A DNA stretch of 48,327 nucleotides from Legionella feeleii (GTDB taxonomy: Bacteria > Pseudomonadota > Gammaproteobacteria > Legionellales > Legionellaceae), in assembly GCF_001467625.1 (NCBI RefSeq), contig NZ_LNYB01000085.1:824241-872567 (forward strand), given 5' to 3'. The position numbers were made by a program, and so were the translations under genes. This document shows, one piece after another, positions 29,013 through 38,216 of the stretch; within the stretch, counting starts at the first letter, position 1, and each line of letters starts with the position of its first letter. A model generated the notes under the pieces. The model did no database searches and was not told the DNA's origin. It worked only from the letters and a program-made list of their open reading frames with translations.

Positions 29013-29702
29013 TTGACTCGTACTGAACGGCTGCTTGCCCTCTTACAAATTTTAAGACGTAATCGATATCCAATTCGGGGAGCAACCCTTGCAGACGAAT
29101 TAGGCATCAGCCTTCGTACTCTCTATCGTGATATTGCCACACTGCAGATGCAAGGAGCACAAATAGAAGGTGAGCCAGGGCTTGGCTATCTTCTAAACCC
29201 TTGCTACATGCTTCCTCCTTTAATGTTTTCTGAAGAAGAAATTGAAGCACTTGTTCTTGGCTCACGCTGGGTAGCAAAACGTGCTGATTCCAGGTTGGGA
29301 GCAGCTTCCCGTGATGCCATCGCAAAAATTGCAGCCGTATTACCTGTTGATTTACGCAACAAACTTGATGCCTCTGCACTGCTTATTGGCCCAGGACAAG
29401 CCATTATGGGAGGGGATCAAGAACAAGCGCTTATCAGGCAAGCTATACGTCATGAACGTAAACTTATAATTCGCTACAAAGATGTCCAAGAAAACGAAAC
29501 TGAACGTACAATCTGGCCTTTTGCAATGGGATTTTTCGAGCAAACACGGATAGTCATTGCCTGGTGTGAATTACGGCAACAATTTCGTCATTTCCGCATC
29601 GATAGAATTACCAGCCTTAACCTCACTTCAACTCGTTATCAACGTCGCCGTCAAGCCCTTTTGAAAGAATGGCGATGCCTGGAAAATATTCCTACTCAAT
29701 AA
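29013..29702 (+). CDS. YafY-type WYL-domain transcriptional regulator
   Basis: 229 residues from a TTG start (LTRTERLLALLQILRR) preceded by AGGGAA. The N-terminal winged HTH has TLADELGISLRTLYRDIATLQ, then a linker and a WYL domain (LIIRYKDVQENETERTIWPFAMGFF) that in relatives senses ligands. An upstream extension to a TTG at 28959 is open but unlike the family. It lies just upstream of a VOC protein in the same orientation, a common pairing that suggests the VOC gene is its target. The ligand is unknown. Confidence 0.9.
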   Translation: MTRTERLLALLQILRRNRYPIRGATLADELGISLRTLYRDIATLQMQGAQIEGEPGLGYLLNPCYMLPPLMFSEEEIEALVLGSRWVAKRADSRLGAASRDAIAKIAAVLPVDLRNKLDASALLIGPGQAIMGGDQEQALIRQAIRHERKLIIRYKDVQENETERTIWPFAMGFFEQTRIVIAWCELRQQFRHFRIDRITSLNLTSTRYQRRRQALLKEWRCLENIPTQ

Positions 29703-29877
29703 ACAAAGGACGATTTACTACTGCAGCGACGAGAAGAAATAGTGCGGAATCACAGTGTACACGCCAAGACATGAGGATTTGAACATCGTATCGACAAAGC
29801 AATGCTCCAAATCAGGTAGAATTTTGAAAGAAGTCTACTGACAGAATTTGGCAGTAGTGTCCTTTAAAATCAATAAA

Positions 29878-29914
29878 CCTGAATCACTTCAGGAATAAGA
29901 CCTAATTTTTTAGG
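29878..29914 (+). promoter_or_regulatory. Two small palindromes before the VOC gene, possible operator
   Basis: CCTGAATCACTTCAGG (29878-29893, 6-bp arms, 4-nt centre) and CCTAATTTTTTAGG (29901-29914, 5-bp arms) lie 30-65 nt before the VOC start. They could be the binding site of the upstream WYL regulator or a leader hairpin. The rest of the 240-nt gap shows no gene. Confidence 0.35.
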
Positions 29915-29942
29915 AAACTATCTTTTTAACAGGGAGACTCCT

Positions 29943-30311
29943 ATGTTGGATCCTAATTTTATAATACTTTATGTCAACACGCCCAGTATCAGTTCTGCCT
30001 TTTATACAAAATTACTGAATAAACAACCTGTTGAATCTTCAGCAAACTTCGTAATGTTTGTATTAAACGCTGGTGTTAAACTGGGCCTATGGTCAAAAGA
30101 TGATGTAAAACCAGAGGTAACAGCTGCAAGTGGCAGTACTGAGCTAGCTATTGCGGTTAACGACGATGAGCAAGTTCGTACTTTGTACGATGAGTGGAAA
30201 AAGCAGGGCTTAACTCTAATACAACCACCAACTCCAATGGATTTCGGACTGAATTTCGTGGCCCTTGATCCAGATGGCCATCGTATTCGTGTGTTTACCC
30301 AGACTTATTAA
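29943..30311 (+). CDS. VOC (glyoxalase/bleomycin-resistance fold) family protein
   Basis: 122 residues, one VOC domain of paired beta-alpha-beta-beta-beta modules (PNFIILYVNTPSISSAFYTK, then LNFVALDPDGHRIRVF). The C-terminal DPDGHRI is typical of the superfamily. Members include glyoxalase I, dioxygenases and drug-binding resistance proteins. The usual metal ligands are not all evident, so it may bind a small molecule rather than catalyse. GGGAG 6 nt before the ATG. Probably controlled by the adjacent WYL regulator. Confidence 0.88.
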   Translation: MLDPNFIILYVNTPSISSAFYTKLLNKQPVESSANFVMFVLNAGVKLGLWSKDDVKPEVTAASGSTELAIAVNDDEQVRTLYDEWKKQGLTLIQPPTPMDFGLNFVALDPDGHRIRVFTQTY

Positions 30312-30321
30312 TAAACAGGAT

Positions 30322-30346
30322 GCTCCCGCAGCTTGTTTGCGGGAGC
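30322..30346. terminator. Bidirectional hairpin between VOC and Tim44-like genes
   Basis: A perfect 9-bp stem (GCTCCCGCA / TGCGGGAGC, 7-nt loop) sits exactly between two convergent genes. The tails are only moderately T-rich on either side. Confidence 0.65.
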
Positions 30347-30356
30347 AGTCAGTTTA

Positions 30357-31169
30357 CTATACTTCTTGTTGTATACCACCAACAACCCAATCAGGATTAT
30401 TGTTGAATTTACGGAAATGCCAAATTTCATCTAACTGTGTTAGTTCACCGTTTTCCTTAATAGTACCGGTAAAACGTACACTTGCCATTATTGAATCTAC
30501 CTGGTTTGAAACATCTAGCAAGTGGGCATCGAGATTAATAACTTCTGTAGTATTGGGTTCATTACCACGCTCCTCAAGTTGCATTTTGATTTCAGCGAAG
30601 ACTTCTGGCGCCGTAAAAGCCGTCAGATCAGCGAGATTTTGTTGATCATAAGCAGCCTGTAAGCGAATAAACTTAACTTTGGCGTCACGTAAAAATGATT
30701 CCGCTACGAATCCTGCCGGATAAGCAGACGAACTACCGCGTGCTTGAAAATTGTTCCTAAAAGCATCGGCCGTTTGATTGAAAGGAGACGCTTGCCTGAA
30801 CGCATTCGATTGAGTCGATTGAAAACCAGGCTGCATTTTTCGGCGCAAAAACCCAACGAGAAAGAAGAGAATTGAACCAACAATTAGCCAGGACAATAAG
30901 CCACTGCCCAAGCCATTGCCCATAAACAGGCTGGCTAATAATCCACCTGCCAATAAACCACCTAGCACCCCACCCCACTTACTTTTATTGTTAGGTGCAC
31001 GTTGCCCGAATGATTTGGTTGATTGAGCAGAATGGGAATTATATAAACTGCTGTGAGAACGTTGAACTCCAAAACTCCGCCCGCCACCAAACCGCTTGGC
31101 AGCAGCTTCATTGACTACTAAACCAAAGGTCAGAAATACAATTAAAAGACATGAAAAAACACGACTCAT
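30357..31169 (-). CDS. Tim44-like domain membrane protein
   Basis: 270 residues. An N-terminal signal or anchor (FSCLLIVFLTFGLVVNEAAA) precedes a Gly/Ser-rich basic stretch (KRFGGGRSFG). Two hydrophobic segments then cover about residues 67-108 (GGVLGGLLAGGLLASLFMG; LLSWLIVGSILFFLVGFL). The C-terminal Tim44/MRPL45-like domain follows (FLRDAKVKFIRLQAAYDQQ, DEIWHFRK). This is the standard bacterial Tim44-like layout. Function in bacteria is unclear; inner-membrane location is likely. Single gene, convergent with VOC. Confidence 0.9.
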   Translation of the reverse strand: MSRVFSCLLIVFLTFGLVVNEAAAKRFGGGRSFGVQRSHSSLYNSHSAQSTKSFGQRAPNNKSKWGGVLGGLLAGGLLASLFMGNGLGSGLLSWLIVGSILFFLVGFLRRKMQPGFQSTQSNAFRQASPFNQTADAFRNNFQARGSSSAYPAGFVAESFLRDAKVKFIRLQAAYDQQNLADLTAFTAPEVFAEIKMQLEERGNEPNTTEVINLDAHLLDVSNQVDSIMASVRFTGTIKENGELTQLDEIWHFRKFNNNPDWVVGGIQQEV

Positions 31170-31265
31170 TTTATTTACCTTTATTTTTTAAGGAATACTA
31201 TTATAACTGAACAAAAACTAACTTGCCTGTATAAACCAATAATTTTCTACTGCCAACTGGCAGAA

Positions 31266-31901
31266 TTAACGGCTCGATAAGGCAATTTTTACACCGAAAC
31301 CAATAAAAAGACCGCCCGTTAAACGATCTAATGTTTGAATAACTTTAGGATTTTTTAGTCCTCGAGTCAGTGGCTGACTTGCTAAAATCAACAAGGCAAA
31401 CCAAAGCATGCCAAGTAGTGCGTGAATCAACGCAAGTAAAAAAGTATAACCAGCAATCGGCATATCCTGTGGAATAAATTGAGGTAAAAAAGAAACATAA
31501 AAAATACCCACTTTCGGATTCAACAGATTTCCTAAAAATCCTTTCCACAGCCAGCTAAAATCACTTATTTTTTGCACCGATTGCCCCAAACCAGTTACAC
31601 CGGAAAAATCAGTTCGCGGACGCAACAGCAACTGCAAACCTAACCAGGCAAGGTAGAAGGCCCCCACCCATTTGAGTAGCTCATAAGCCAATTGCGAAGC
31701 TGAAATAAGTGCACCCAAACCAAACGCAACAGCCGCTCCCCAGGTTAAACAACCAATATTGACACCAATCGCAGCAAACCCTGCTTTTTTAGCCCCTTCT
31801 GCAGCAGACGTTCTCAAAACCAAGGCGGTATCCAGTCCAGGTACAATAGTAAGGAGTCCGCCCGCGAGGACAAACGCAATTAATGATTCAGTAACAGTCA
31901 T
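31266..31901 (-). CDS. LysE/RhtB family amino-acid exporter
   Basis: About 211 residues, six hydrophobic segments typical of LysE translocators that export amino acids or derivatives. The conserved N-terminal GGLLTIVPGLDTALVLRTS corresponds to the family's PGP region, followed by LKWVGAFYLAWLGLQLL and GFLGNLLNPKVGIFY. The ATG at 31901 has TGGAA five nt before it; an upstream GTG at 31922 lacks this. Substrate unknown. The upstream gap holds two palindromes that may be operators. Confidence 0.92.
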   Translation of the reverse strand: MTVTESLIAFVLAGGLLTIVPGLDTALVLRTSAAEGAKKAGFAAIGVNIGCLTWGAAVAFGLGALISASQLAYELLKWVGAFYLAWLGLQLLLRPRTDFSGVTGLGQSVQKISDFSWLWKGFLGNLLNPKVGIFYVSFLPQFIPQDMPIAGYTFLLALIHALLGMLWFALLILASQPLTRGLKNPKVIQTLDRLTGGLFIGFGVKIALSSR

Positions 31902-31928
31902 AGATATTCCAAAATGGTTCACTTTTTA

Positions 31929-31963
31929 ACGGCCGTACGGTCGTCATCTTAACCTAGAGGTTA
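31929..31963 (-). promoter_or_regulatory. Palindromes upstream of the LysE exporter, possible operator
   Basis: ACGGCCGT overlapping CCGTACGG (31929-31940) and TAACCTAGAGGTTA (31950-31963; 5-bp arms) lie 28-62 nt before the exporter start. The rest of the gap to 32287 (about 320 nt) holds no gene that I can see. Confidence 0.3.
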
Positions 31964-32287
31964 GAAAATTTAAATATATCTCATGGACTCTCAGAACTTG
32001 TAAGTTAACCTGAAGTACCATTTGCTCCTGTATCAAGACAAGGGGCTTCTGGAGCTAATAAAACAGACCTTTCTTTTTCTAAATTCATTTCAATTACATA
32101 CCAGAAAAGCATTGCATCACCCTCAGTAAACAAGACTGTTACCGTAACTACCTAAGTAAAAACTTACCCTCTTTGGGAGCAACTCAGAAAGCAGTTGAAT
32201 ACAATTTTGAGGAAATTGCTTTTAAACTGTACTTAAATAAAAGCTATGATATTTTACTCGCATGAGGAATAAGCGAGATAAAAGAAT

Positions 32288-33472
32288 ATGAGTTTAGCGA
32301 TTGATCGGGTCCGTGCTGATACTCCGGGTTGCCAACTGGTACTACACCTCAATAATGCAGGAGCAGCTCTACCTCCCAATGCAGTAGTAACCGCAATGAA
32401 AGAACATCTTGATTTAGAAGCTACCACAGGGGGTTATGAAGCAGCCACACTTCATTTGTCCCGATCCGAAAAAATGTATGTTAATGCCGCCCGTTTAATC
32501 CATTGCAAGCCGGAGGAAATCGCCTTTGTCGATAATGCCACCCGGGCGTGGGAAATGGCTTTTTACAGCTTTCAATTTAAAAAGGGTGATCGCATACTCA
32601 CTGCATGTAGTGAGTATGCCAGTAATTACCTCGCATTCCTTCATATGGCAAAACGGGTTGGTGTCGATATTGAAGTCATCGCTAATGACCAATATGGCCA
32701 ACTTGACTTGGTGGATTTACAGAAAAAAATAGATAAGCGAATTAAATTAATTGCCATCACTCATGTACCAACTCAAGGTGGTCTTATTAATCCGATTATC
32801 GAAGTGGGGAAAATTGCCAAACAAGAAGGAATCCCCTATTTGGTGGATACAACTCAATCAATTGGTCAAATGCCCATTGATGTCGAAGCAATTGGTTGTG
32901 ATTTTCTGTGTGCTACTGGTCGCAAATACTTGCGTGGCCCGCGTGGAACTGGTTTTTTATACGCTCGTAATTCAATTCTTTCCCAATACGAACCTCCTTT
33001 TATTGATCTGCATGCCGCTCGCTGGATTAGTGATAATGACTATCAATTGCGCACCGATGCGCGTCGTTTTGAAACCTGGGAGCAAAATATTGCCGCTAAA
33101 ATCGGTTTGGGCGTGGCCATTGAGTATGCTCTTGAACTTGGGATTGATGTTATCTGGCAGAGGATTCAATATCTTGCAACACGATTACGCCAGCAATTAG
33201 CTACTCTACCCTCACTTGCATTACGTGACCTTGGTCAACATCAATGCGGTATCGTTACGTTCACCTGTAAAGGAATAACACCAACTGTCATACAGCAAGA
33301 ATTAAGCAAGCAAAAAATTAATGTTTCGATTTCCTTGCAAGAGTACGCTCGTTTAGATTTAGCGCCAAGAAATTTACCCGCTTTAGTACGTGCATCTGTT
33401 CATTACTACAACAATGAGGAAGAAATCGATCAATTTTGTAATGCCTTACACGCCCTGATACAAACGCGTTAA
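32288..33472 (+). CDS. Class V aminotransferase / cysteine desulfurase-like PLP enzyme
   Basis: 394 residues. N-terminus LHLNNAGAALPPNAV, PLP-contact region YLVDTTQSIGQMPIDVEAIG, and the PLP lysine in FLCATGRKYLRGPRGTGFL. This places it in the class V group (SufS, kynureninase, isopenicillin-N-epimerase-like). No conserved desulfurase active-site Cys loop (such as the RxGHHCA of SufS) is seen, so an aminotransferase, lyase or epimerase is as likely. The ATG is at 32288 with only a weak ribosome site. Its last 27 nt overlap the convergent permease gene. No pathway partner adjoins it. Confidence 0.87.
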   Translation: MSLAIDRVRADTPGCQLVLHLNNAGAALPPNAVVTAMKEHLDLEATTGGYEAATLHLSRSEKMYVNAARLIHCKPEEIAFVDNATRAWEMAFYSFQFKKGDRILTACSEYASNYLAFLHMAKRVGVDIEVIANDQYGQLDLVDLQKKIDKRIKLIAITHVPTQGGLINPIIEVGKIAKQEGIPYLVDTTQSIGQMPIDVEAIGCDFLCATGRKYLRGPRGTGFLYARNSILSQYEPPFIDLHAARWISDNDYQLRTDARRFETWEQNIAAKIGLGVAIEYALELGIDVIWQRIQYLATRLRQQLATLPSLALRDLGQHQCGIVTFTCKGITPTVIQQELSKQKINVSISLQEYARLDLAPRNLPALVRASVHYYNNEEEIDQFCNALHALIQTR

Positions 33473-35932
33473 TCGTTGCTTTTGATATTGGCTCAACAAC
33501 ACCAAACTATTAACTAAAAAAGTTAAAAAAGCGGTCATTATCGGTACGATAATGAAAAAATGCCAACGCTTAGTTAGAACAATATCCAGTATGAAGGTCG
33601 CCAGGTATTGATTGATAAGTGTTGCAGTCGTGACAGCCAATAATCCCGCATAAAAACCGATGATTAACGATTCACTGCTTTGGATCCAAATGAGCTGTCT
33701 TTGTCCTATACCCAAGATTTTAAGAACCTGTGTTTCTTGCTGTTTTAAGCCGCTAAAAGACAACATAGCCAGGATCACAATGATTAAACCTGCTAAAACA
33801 CCAAAAAAAGCCATAAAATTAATAGCTTTGCTAGTATTATCGAAGATAGAATGAATTTTATTTAATATATTTGCAATGTCGATGATAGTAACATTAGGGA
33901 ATTGGGTAACGAGAGTATTTAACACTTTTTGCTGACTGCTTTTCAGATAAATACTGGCAATATATGTTTGGGGAAAATCGTTAAGAAGGCCTGGTCTGAA
34001 TAACATAAAAAAATTAGGTGTAAATGCAGCCCAATCAACCGTACGAATACTAGTGATTTTGGTGGAAATAGTTGTTATCCCAATTCGGAAAGTCATAACA
34101 TCATTCAATTTTAAACCCAACTGATCGGCCACCCCCTGCTCTATAGATACCCAATTTTCCGCTTTATCAGCAACGGGCCAACTTCCAGCTACAATTTTAT
34201 TATTTGGGGGTAATGCAGAAGTCCATGACAAGTTAATTTCTCGTTGTAATGCATTAATCTCTTTCATTTTTTCGCCAAACAATCGTTGCACTGGTTGACC
34301 ATTAATAGCGATCACTCGCCCTCTAACCATAGGATAGAGATTGGAAGTCTTAATATTATTTTTCGCTAAAAATTGAGTTAGTGCCTCAACCTGGTTAGGT
34401 TCAATATTAACGATAAAGTAATTCGCAGCGGTATCAGATAATTGCTGCTGCCAATTATGAATTAAATCATTCCGGAGAATATATAAACTCAGGATTGCTG
34501 TTAAAGCCAAGCCAATACCAATAACCTGCAAAGAACTATTAGCAAGATTTCTCGCGATATTCGCAAAGCCGAAGCGCCAATTAAGATGGATATAATGTTT
34601 AATCGTGGTCAAATAGTTAAAAATAAGCCATAAACTACCTGTAACTACGGCAATAAATCCCAGACAGGCATATAGGACACTTACTGTGAGGCGCCAGGAT
34701 TGCGTATAAAAGTAAGCAAGTCCAGCAAGCAATAAAAAAGCCAGGCTATAACCCAACCAGGTTTCAGTGGTCCAGGCCAGTTTCTCTTTACGTAAAATAG
34801 TGACTGCTGTCACATGACGCAGTTTTAAAATATTCATCAACGAAAAACACAATAAGACGACCATACCAGTAGTTATACTTAACAAAGCCGGTTTGATGGC
34901 TAAGGACGCCTTAAACTGTGGTAACAAGCCACTTAGCCATTGCCTCAATAAAGGCTGTAAAATATAACCCAGAAGAACACCCAACAAGCAGGAGATAAAT
35001 CCTAAAAAAAGAATGCCACTTAAATAAACACCAATAATCTGGCGTTGAGAGGCGCCAAAGCAGCGCAAAATTGCAACCTCCTGAGTATGACGCTGGCTAT
35101 ATCGAAGACTGGCCATACTAATTGCCACACCGGCTAATACCAGGCTCATCAAAGTACCTAAATTAAGATAATCCAAAGTACGTTGAATCGTCTGAGTGAC
35201 AGAGAGATTTGTGGTTCCATCAGCTAATTCTTGTTGCTCCGTCAGCTTGTCTTTTAAATAGTATTTTAACTGTTCAATACTATTTTTCTCGCCAGTTAAT
35301 AACCAACGATAAGCTAAATTACTACCTGGCTGAACTACTTTGGTTTTGGGAATATCCCCCTGATTCATGATGATTCTTGGCGAAATGTTAAACCAATCCC
35401 CTGTCTGACCAGGTTCCTCTATCAACAACGCAGCCACTGTAAACTCCGCGGCTCCAATAGTTAACTTTCCACCTACTGCAACATTTAATAACGGCAACAA
35501 GAGGGGACTTAACCAAACTGTATCGTTTTCAGGTACCTCATGTATGCTGCGCGCCTGCTCAGATAAGGTATTAGCAATTTTTAATTCCCCCAACAAAGGA
35601 TAAGGAGTTTCAATCGACCTGATTTGAGCCAGTTGCAGATTATCGTTATGAGCCACCATACTTAAGAAAGTTAACGTAGTGGTTTGCTTTAACCCTAGCT
35701 CTTTTGCCTTGATAAACCACTGCGAGGAAATCGGCACACTACTTCTAACGACCAAATCTGCGCCCAGCATTTGTGAAGCCTGCTGCACTAATTGTTGGTT
35801 CACCATTCCGGCAAAAATAGTTAGTGCACTCACACAAGCAACAGCAATAACTAAAGCCAGTGACAAAAGGGTCAACTCACCACTTCGCCAATCCCGTAAC
35901 ACAGATTGTACGGTCAAGGGGGTCTTCAGCAT
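33446..35932 (-). CDS. ABC transporter permease, YbbP/FtsX family
   Basis: 828 residues. Layout of large FtsX-type permeases: one N-terminal membrane segment (LALVIAVACVSALTIFAGMV), a periplasmic MacB-like domain to about residue 250, several membrane segments (about 250-450), a second periplasmic domain (about 500-690) and three C-terminal membrane segments. Works with the ATPase encoded just upstream; the start overlaps the ATPase stop by 7 nt. Relatives move lipids or act on the envelope (YbbAP); the substrate is unknown. The 3' end overlaps the aminotransferase gene. Confidence 0.9.
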   Translation of the reverse strand: MLKTPLTVQSVLRDWRSGELTLLSLALVIAVACVSALTIFAGMVNQQLVQQASQMLGADLVVRSSVPISSQWFIKAKELGLKQTTTLTFLSMVAHNDNLQLAQIRSIETPYPLLGELKIANTLSEQARSIHEVPENDTVWLSPLLLPLLNVAVGGKLTIGAAEFTVAALLIEEPGQTGDWFNISPRIIMNQGDIPKTKVVQPGSNLAYRWLLTGEKNSIEQLKYYLKDKLTEQQELADGTTNLSVTQTIQRTLDYLNLGTLMSLVLAGVAISMASLRYSQRHTQEVAILRCFGASQRQIIGVYLSGILFLGFISCLLGVLLGYILQPLLRQWLSGLLPQFKASLAIKPALLSITTGMVVLLCFSLMNILKLRHVTAVTILRKEKLAWTTETWLGYSLAFLLLAGLAYFYTQSWRLTVSVLYACLGFIAVVTGSLWLIFNYLTTIKHYIHLNWRFGFANIARNLANSSLQVIGIGLALTAILSLYILRNDLIHNWQQQLSDTAANYFIVNIEPNQVEALTQFLAKNNIKTSNLYPMVRGRVIAINGQPVQRLFGEKMKEINALQREINLSWTSALPPNNKIVAGSWPVADKAENWVSIEQGVADQLGLKLNDVMTFRIGITTISTKITSIRTVDWAAFTPNFFMLFRPGLLNDFPQTYIASIYLKSSQQKVLNTLVTQFPNVTIIDIANILNKIHSIFDNTSKAINFMAFFGVLAGLIIVILAMLSFSGLKQQETQVLKILGIGQRQLIWIQSSESLIIGFYAGLLAVTTATLINQYLATFILDIVLTKRWHFFIIVPIMTAFLTFLVNSLVLLSQYQKQRLTRLYQGV

Positions 35933-36603
35933 AACAGTTTTCCATCATCAAGAGGCCAATGCAGCTGACAGCGCTTTGCAAGACTTTCATCATGCGTAAC
36001 GATTACCAGGGTTGTCTGATGTTGCCTATTCAGATCAAATAGCAGATCTGTAATTGTTTGCCCTGTTTTTTTATCCAAATTACCAGTTGGCTCATCAGCA
36101 AAAAGCACATCTGGAGCTGAAGCAAATGCTCTAGCAATAGCAACCCGCTGCTGCTCACCACCCGATAATTGAAGAGGATAATGTTCGCCTCGATCTCTTA
36201 AACCCACTTTATCAAGCCAGTATGTCGCTAGAGATAAGACATCTTTTCGATGATGAATCTCCAGTGGCAACATAATATTTTCTAAAGCAGTTAAGTTAGT
36301 AATTAATTGAAAAGATTGAAAAATAAATCCAACGTAGTTCGCCCGCAATTTAGCTCGTTCATCTTCACTCAATCTCGTTATTTCTTGCGAACCATAATAG
36401 ACCTGACCGGAGGTGGGAAGATCTAAGCCGGCCATAATATTTAATAAAGAGGTTTTGCCTGACCCGGATGCCCCAGTAATTGCGATAGTAGCTCCCGCTT
36501 GGATTGCCAAACTAATATCTTTCAAAATATGCAGCTGACTAGAGCCACTCATTACTATAAAATTGATCTTATCCAAGCTAATGACAACATCCTGACTATT
36601 CAT
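35926..36603 (-). CDS. ABC transporter ATP-binding protein, YbbA/LolD type
   Basis: About 225 residues. Walker A GASGSGKTS, Q loop FIFQSFQL, signature LSGGEQQRVAIARA, Walker B VLFADEPTGNLD, H loop IVTHDES: a complete MacB/LolD-type ATPase. The chosen ATG at 36603 gives MNSQDVVISLDKINF; an in-frame ATG at 36645 would add 14 residues. Either start overlaps the divergent tesA start, because the two ATGs share a CATG. Pairs with the permease downstream. In E. coli ybbA is likewise divergent from tesA. Confidence 0.93.
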   Translation of the reverse strand: MNSQDVVISLDKINFIVMSGSSQLHILKDISLAIQAGATIAITGASGSGKTSLLNIMAGLDLPTSGQVYYGSQEITRLSEDERAKLRANYVGFIFQSFQLITNLTALENIMLPLEIHHRKDVLSLATYWLDKVGLRDRGEHYPLQLSGGEQQRVAIARAFASAPDVLFADEPTGNLDKKTGQTITDLLFDLNRQHQTTLVIVTHDESLAKRCQLHWPLDDGKLLC

Positions 36604-37213
36604 GAAATCCGCTATCCTGGCAATACTCCTATTAGTTTTTAGCATAGCACCAATCTACGCAAAAACGATTATTGTGCTTGGTGATAGTTTAAGTGCTGGC
36701 TATGGTATCGATGAAAAAAAAGGCTGGGTTAACTTGCTCAAAAAGGAATTAAAAAATAATCATTATCCTTATCAGCTTGTTAATATGAGCACCAGTGGTG
36801 ATACGACAAGTAATGGTTTAGCAAAATTACCACAGGTCCTGCAGACATATCGTCCTGCCTTCGTACTGCTACAACTAGGAGCCAATGATGGTTTAAGAGG
36901 CTTGTCCCTGGCCCAAATGAAATCTAATCTCGCCCAGATCATTGAAATAAGCCAAAAGGCAAATGCCAAAGTTCTACTCATTGCCACACTGTTACCCCCC
37001 AATTATGGACCTATTTATCTGGAGAAATTTAAACAGGTTTATCGTGATTTGGCCAAACAATACAAGATCCCCCTAATCCCCATGTTTTTAGAAGGTGTGG
37101 CAGGCAATCCGATTTTTATGCAAAAAGATGGGCTACACCCCAATCAACAAGCGCAAAGCAAAATAATGGCTAATATCTGGACCACCTTAATGCCTATGCT
37201 AGATAAAGAATAA
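36602..37213 (+). CDS. tesA: Periplasmic SGNH esterase / thioesterase I
   Basis: 203 residues. The signal peptide (SAILAILLLVFSIAPIYA) places it in the periplasm. SGNH blocks: I with the catalytic Ser in VVLGDSLSAGYG-like VLGDSLSAGYGI, Gly in NMSTSGDTTSNG, Asn in LGANDGLRG, and the Asp/His in DGLHPNQQAQ. Relatives hydrolyse acyl-CoA, lysophospholipids and aryl esters. The ATG at 36602 is required for the signal peptide, so this gene's promoter must lie inside the divergent ybbA coding region. Confidence 0.95.
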   Translation: MKSAILAILLLVFSIAPIYAKTIIVLGDSLSAGYGIDEKKGWVNLLKKELKNNHYPYQLVNMSTSGDTTSNGLAKLPQVLQTYRPAFVLLQLGANDGLRGLSLAQMKSNLAQIIEISQKANAKVLLIATLLPPNYGPIYLEKFKQVYRDLAKQYKIPLIPMFLEGVAGNPIFMQKDGLHPNQQAQSKIMANIWTTLMPMLDKE

Positions 37214-37287
37214 GTGCTAAATTTATAATCATGATGGAATTATTTTGTTCGATTTTATGGTGAACAAAATAGTTGGAGGATTCCCTT

Positions 37288-38046
37288 ATGAAACGTATCC
37301 TTTGGCTTTTACTAGCTTTATTACCAAGCCTTTCCATCGCTGCAAAAGCAGCTGCCGAAGTTATACCCACTTACTATGGTACTGGTCTCTGCAATTACCC
37401 TCAATACCAGTGCATTAAAATACAAAGCGGGCAAAGTTGGGAAAAATTGTTCCCAGATCCCGTACAACGAGACGTAGTACAACGTTTAAATCGCACCTAT
37501 AACCGTTTATGGGCAGGGAAAATCATTGCTGTTCCGCGCGCACTTGCCAGTACCACTATCTTTGATATATCTCCTTTTGAGTTAAAAATTCCTCCTTCAG
37601 AAGACACACAAATTATTGTTGATCAAGAGAAACTGGCGTGGGCTGCATACAGTAGACAAGGACAATTAATAAAATGGGGCCCCATTTCATCAGGGCGTGA
37701 CAAATGTTCTGACAGCAATAACTCTTGTCGAACCCTAACTGGAATCTTTAGAGTCTTCAGTAAGGAAAATGAACACTGCAAATCTAATGCATTCCCTGCC
37801 GGCCGCGGCGGCGCGAGAATGCCTTATTGCATGTTCTTCCATAAAGGTTTCGCCTTGCACGGCTCCGACGATATACCGGGCTATCGAGCCAGCCACGGTT
37901 GCATCCGCATGTTTATTGAAGATGCCAAATGGTTAAATCATCATTTTGTTGAATCCTCCGATAAGAAAAATAATTTTTCTGGTACGGTAGTTATCGTCCG
38001 TCCATTAGCCACGTCATTGAAAACGAGTAAATCAGTAAGACATTAA
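37288..38046 (+). CDS. L,D-transpeptidase (YkuD domain)
   Basis: 252 residues. A signal peptide (MKRILWLLLALLPSLSIAAKA) exports it to the periplasm, where such enzymes make 3-3 cross-links or attach proteins to peptidoglycan. An N-terminal region resembles a LysM-like module (IKIQSGQSWEKLFPD). The YkuD domain has the catalytic motif HGSDDIPGYRASHGCIRM with the active Cys. Extra Cys residues (DKCSDSNNSCRT, EHCKSN) are probably disulfide-bonded. GGAGG 8 nt before the ATG fixes the start. Confidence 0.94.
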   Translation: MKRILWLLLALLPSLSIAAKAAAEVIPTYYGTGLCNYPQYQCIKIQSGQSWEKLFPDPVQRDVVQRLNRTYNRLWAGKIIAVPRALASTTIFDISPFELKIPPSEDTQIIVDQEKLAWAAYSRQGQLIKWGPISSGRDKCSDSNNSCRTLTGIFRVFSKENEHCKSNAFPAGRGGARMPYCMFFHKGFALHGSDDIPGYRASHGCIRMFIEDAKWLNHHFVESSDKKNNFSGTVVIVRPLATSLKTSKSVRH

Positions 38047-38216
38047 TTTTATTATCATAATCCGGAGGAAGAATAGTAAAGATATACAGTAATTTCAGCT
38101 TGCCACAACAAAATTTTGCTGGGTCTCCCCGCCTGAATAAAAGCAATTTTATTTGAGTACTAGAAAGATCATGGAATAATGGTACAATATGGGCTCGAAC
38201 AACTAGGAATAGCAAC

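Noticed and set aside
32751-33200. 149-codon open frame inside the class V aminotransferase
   Set aside because: It is an alternate frame of a well-supported PLP enzyme and shows no motif.
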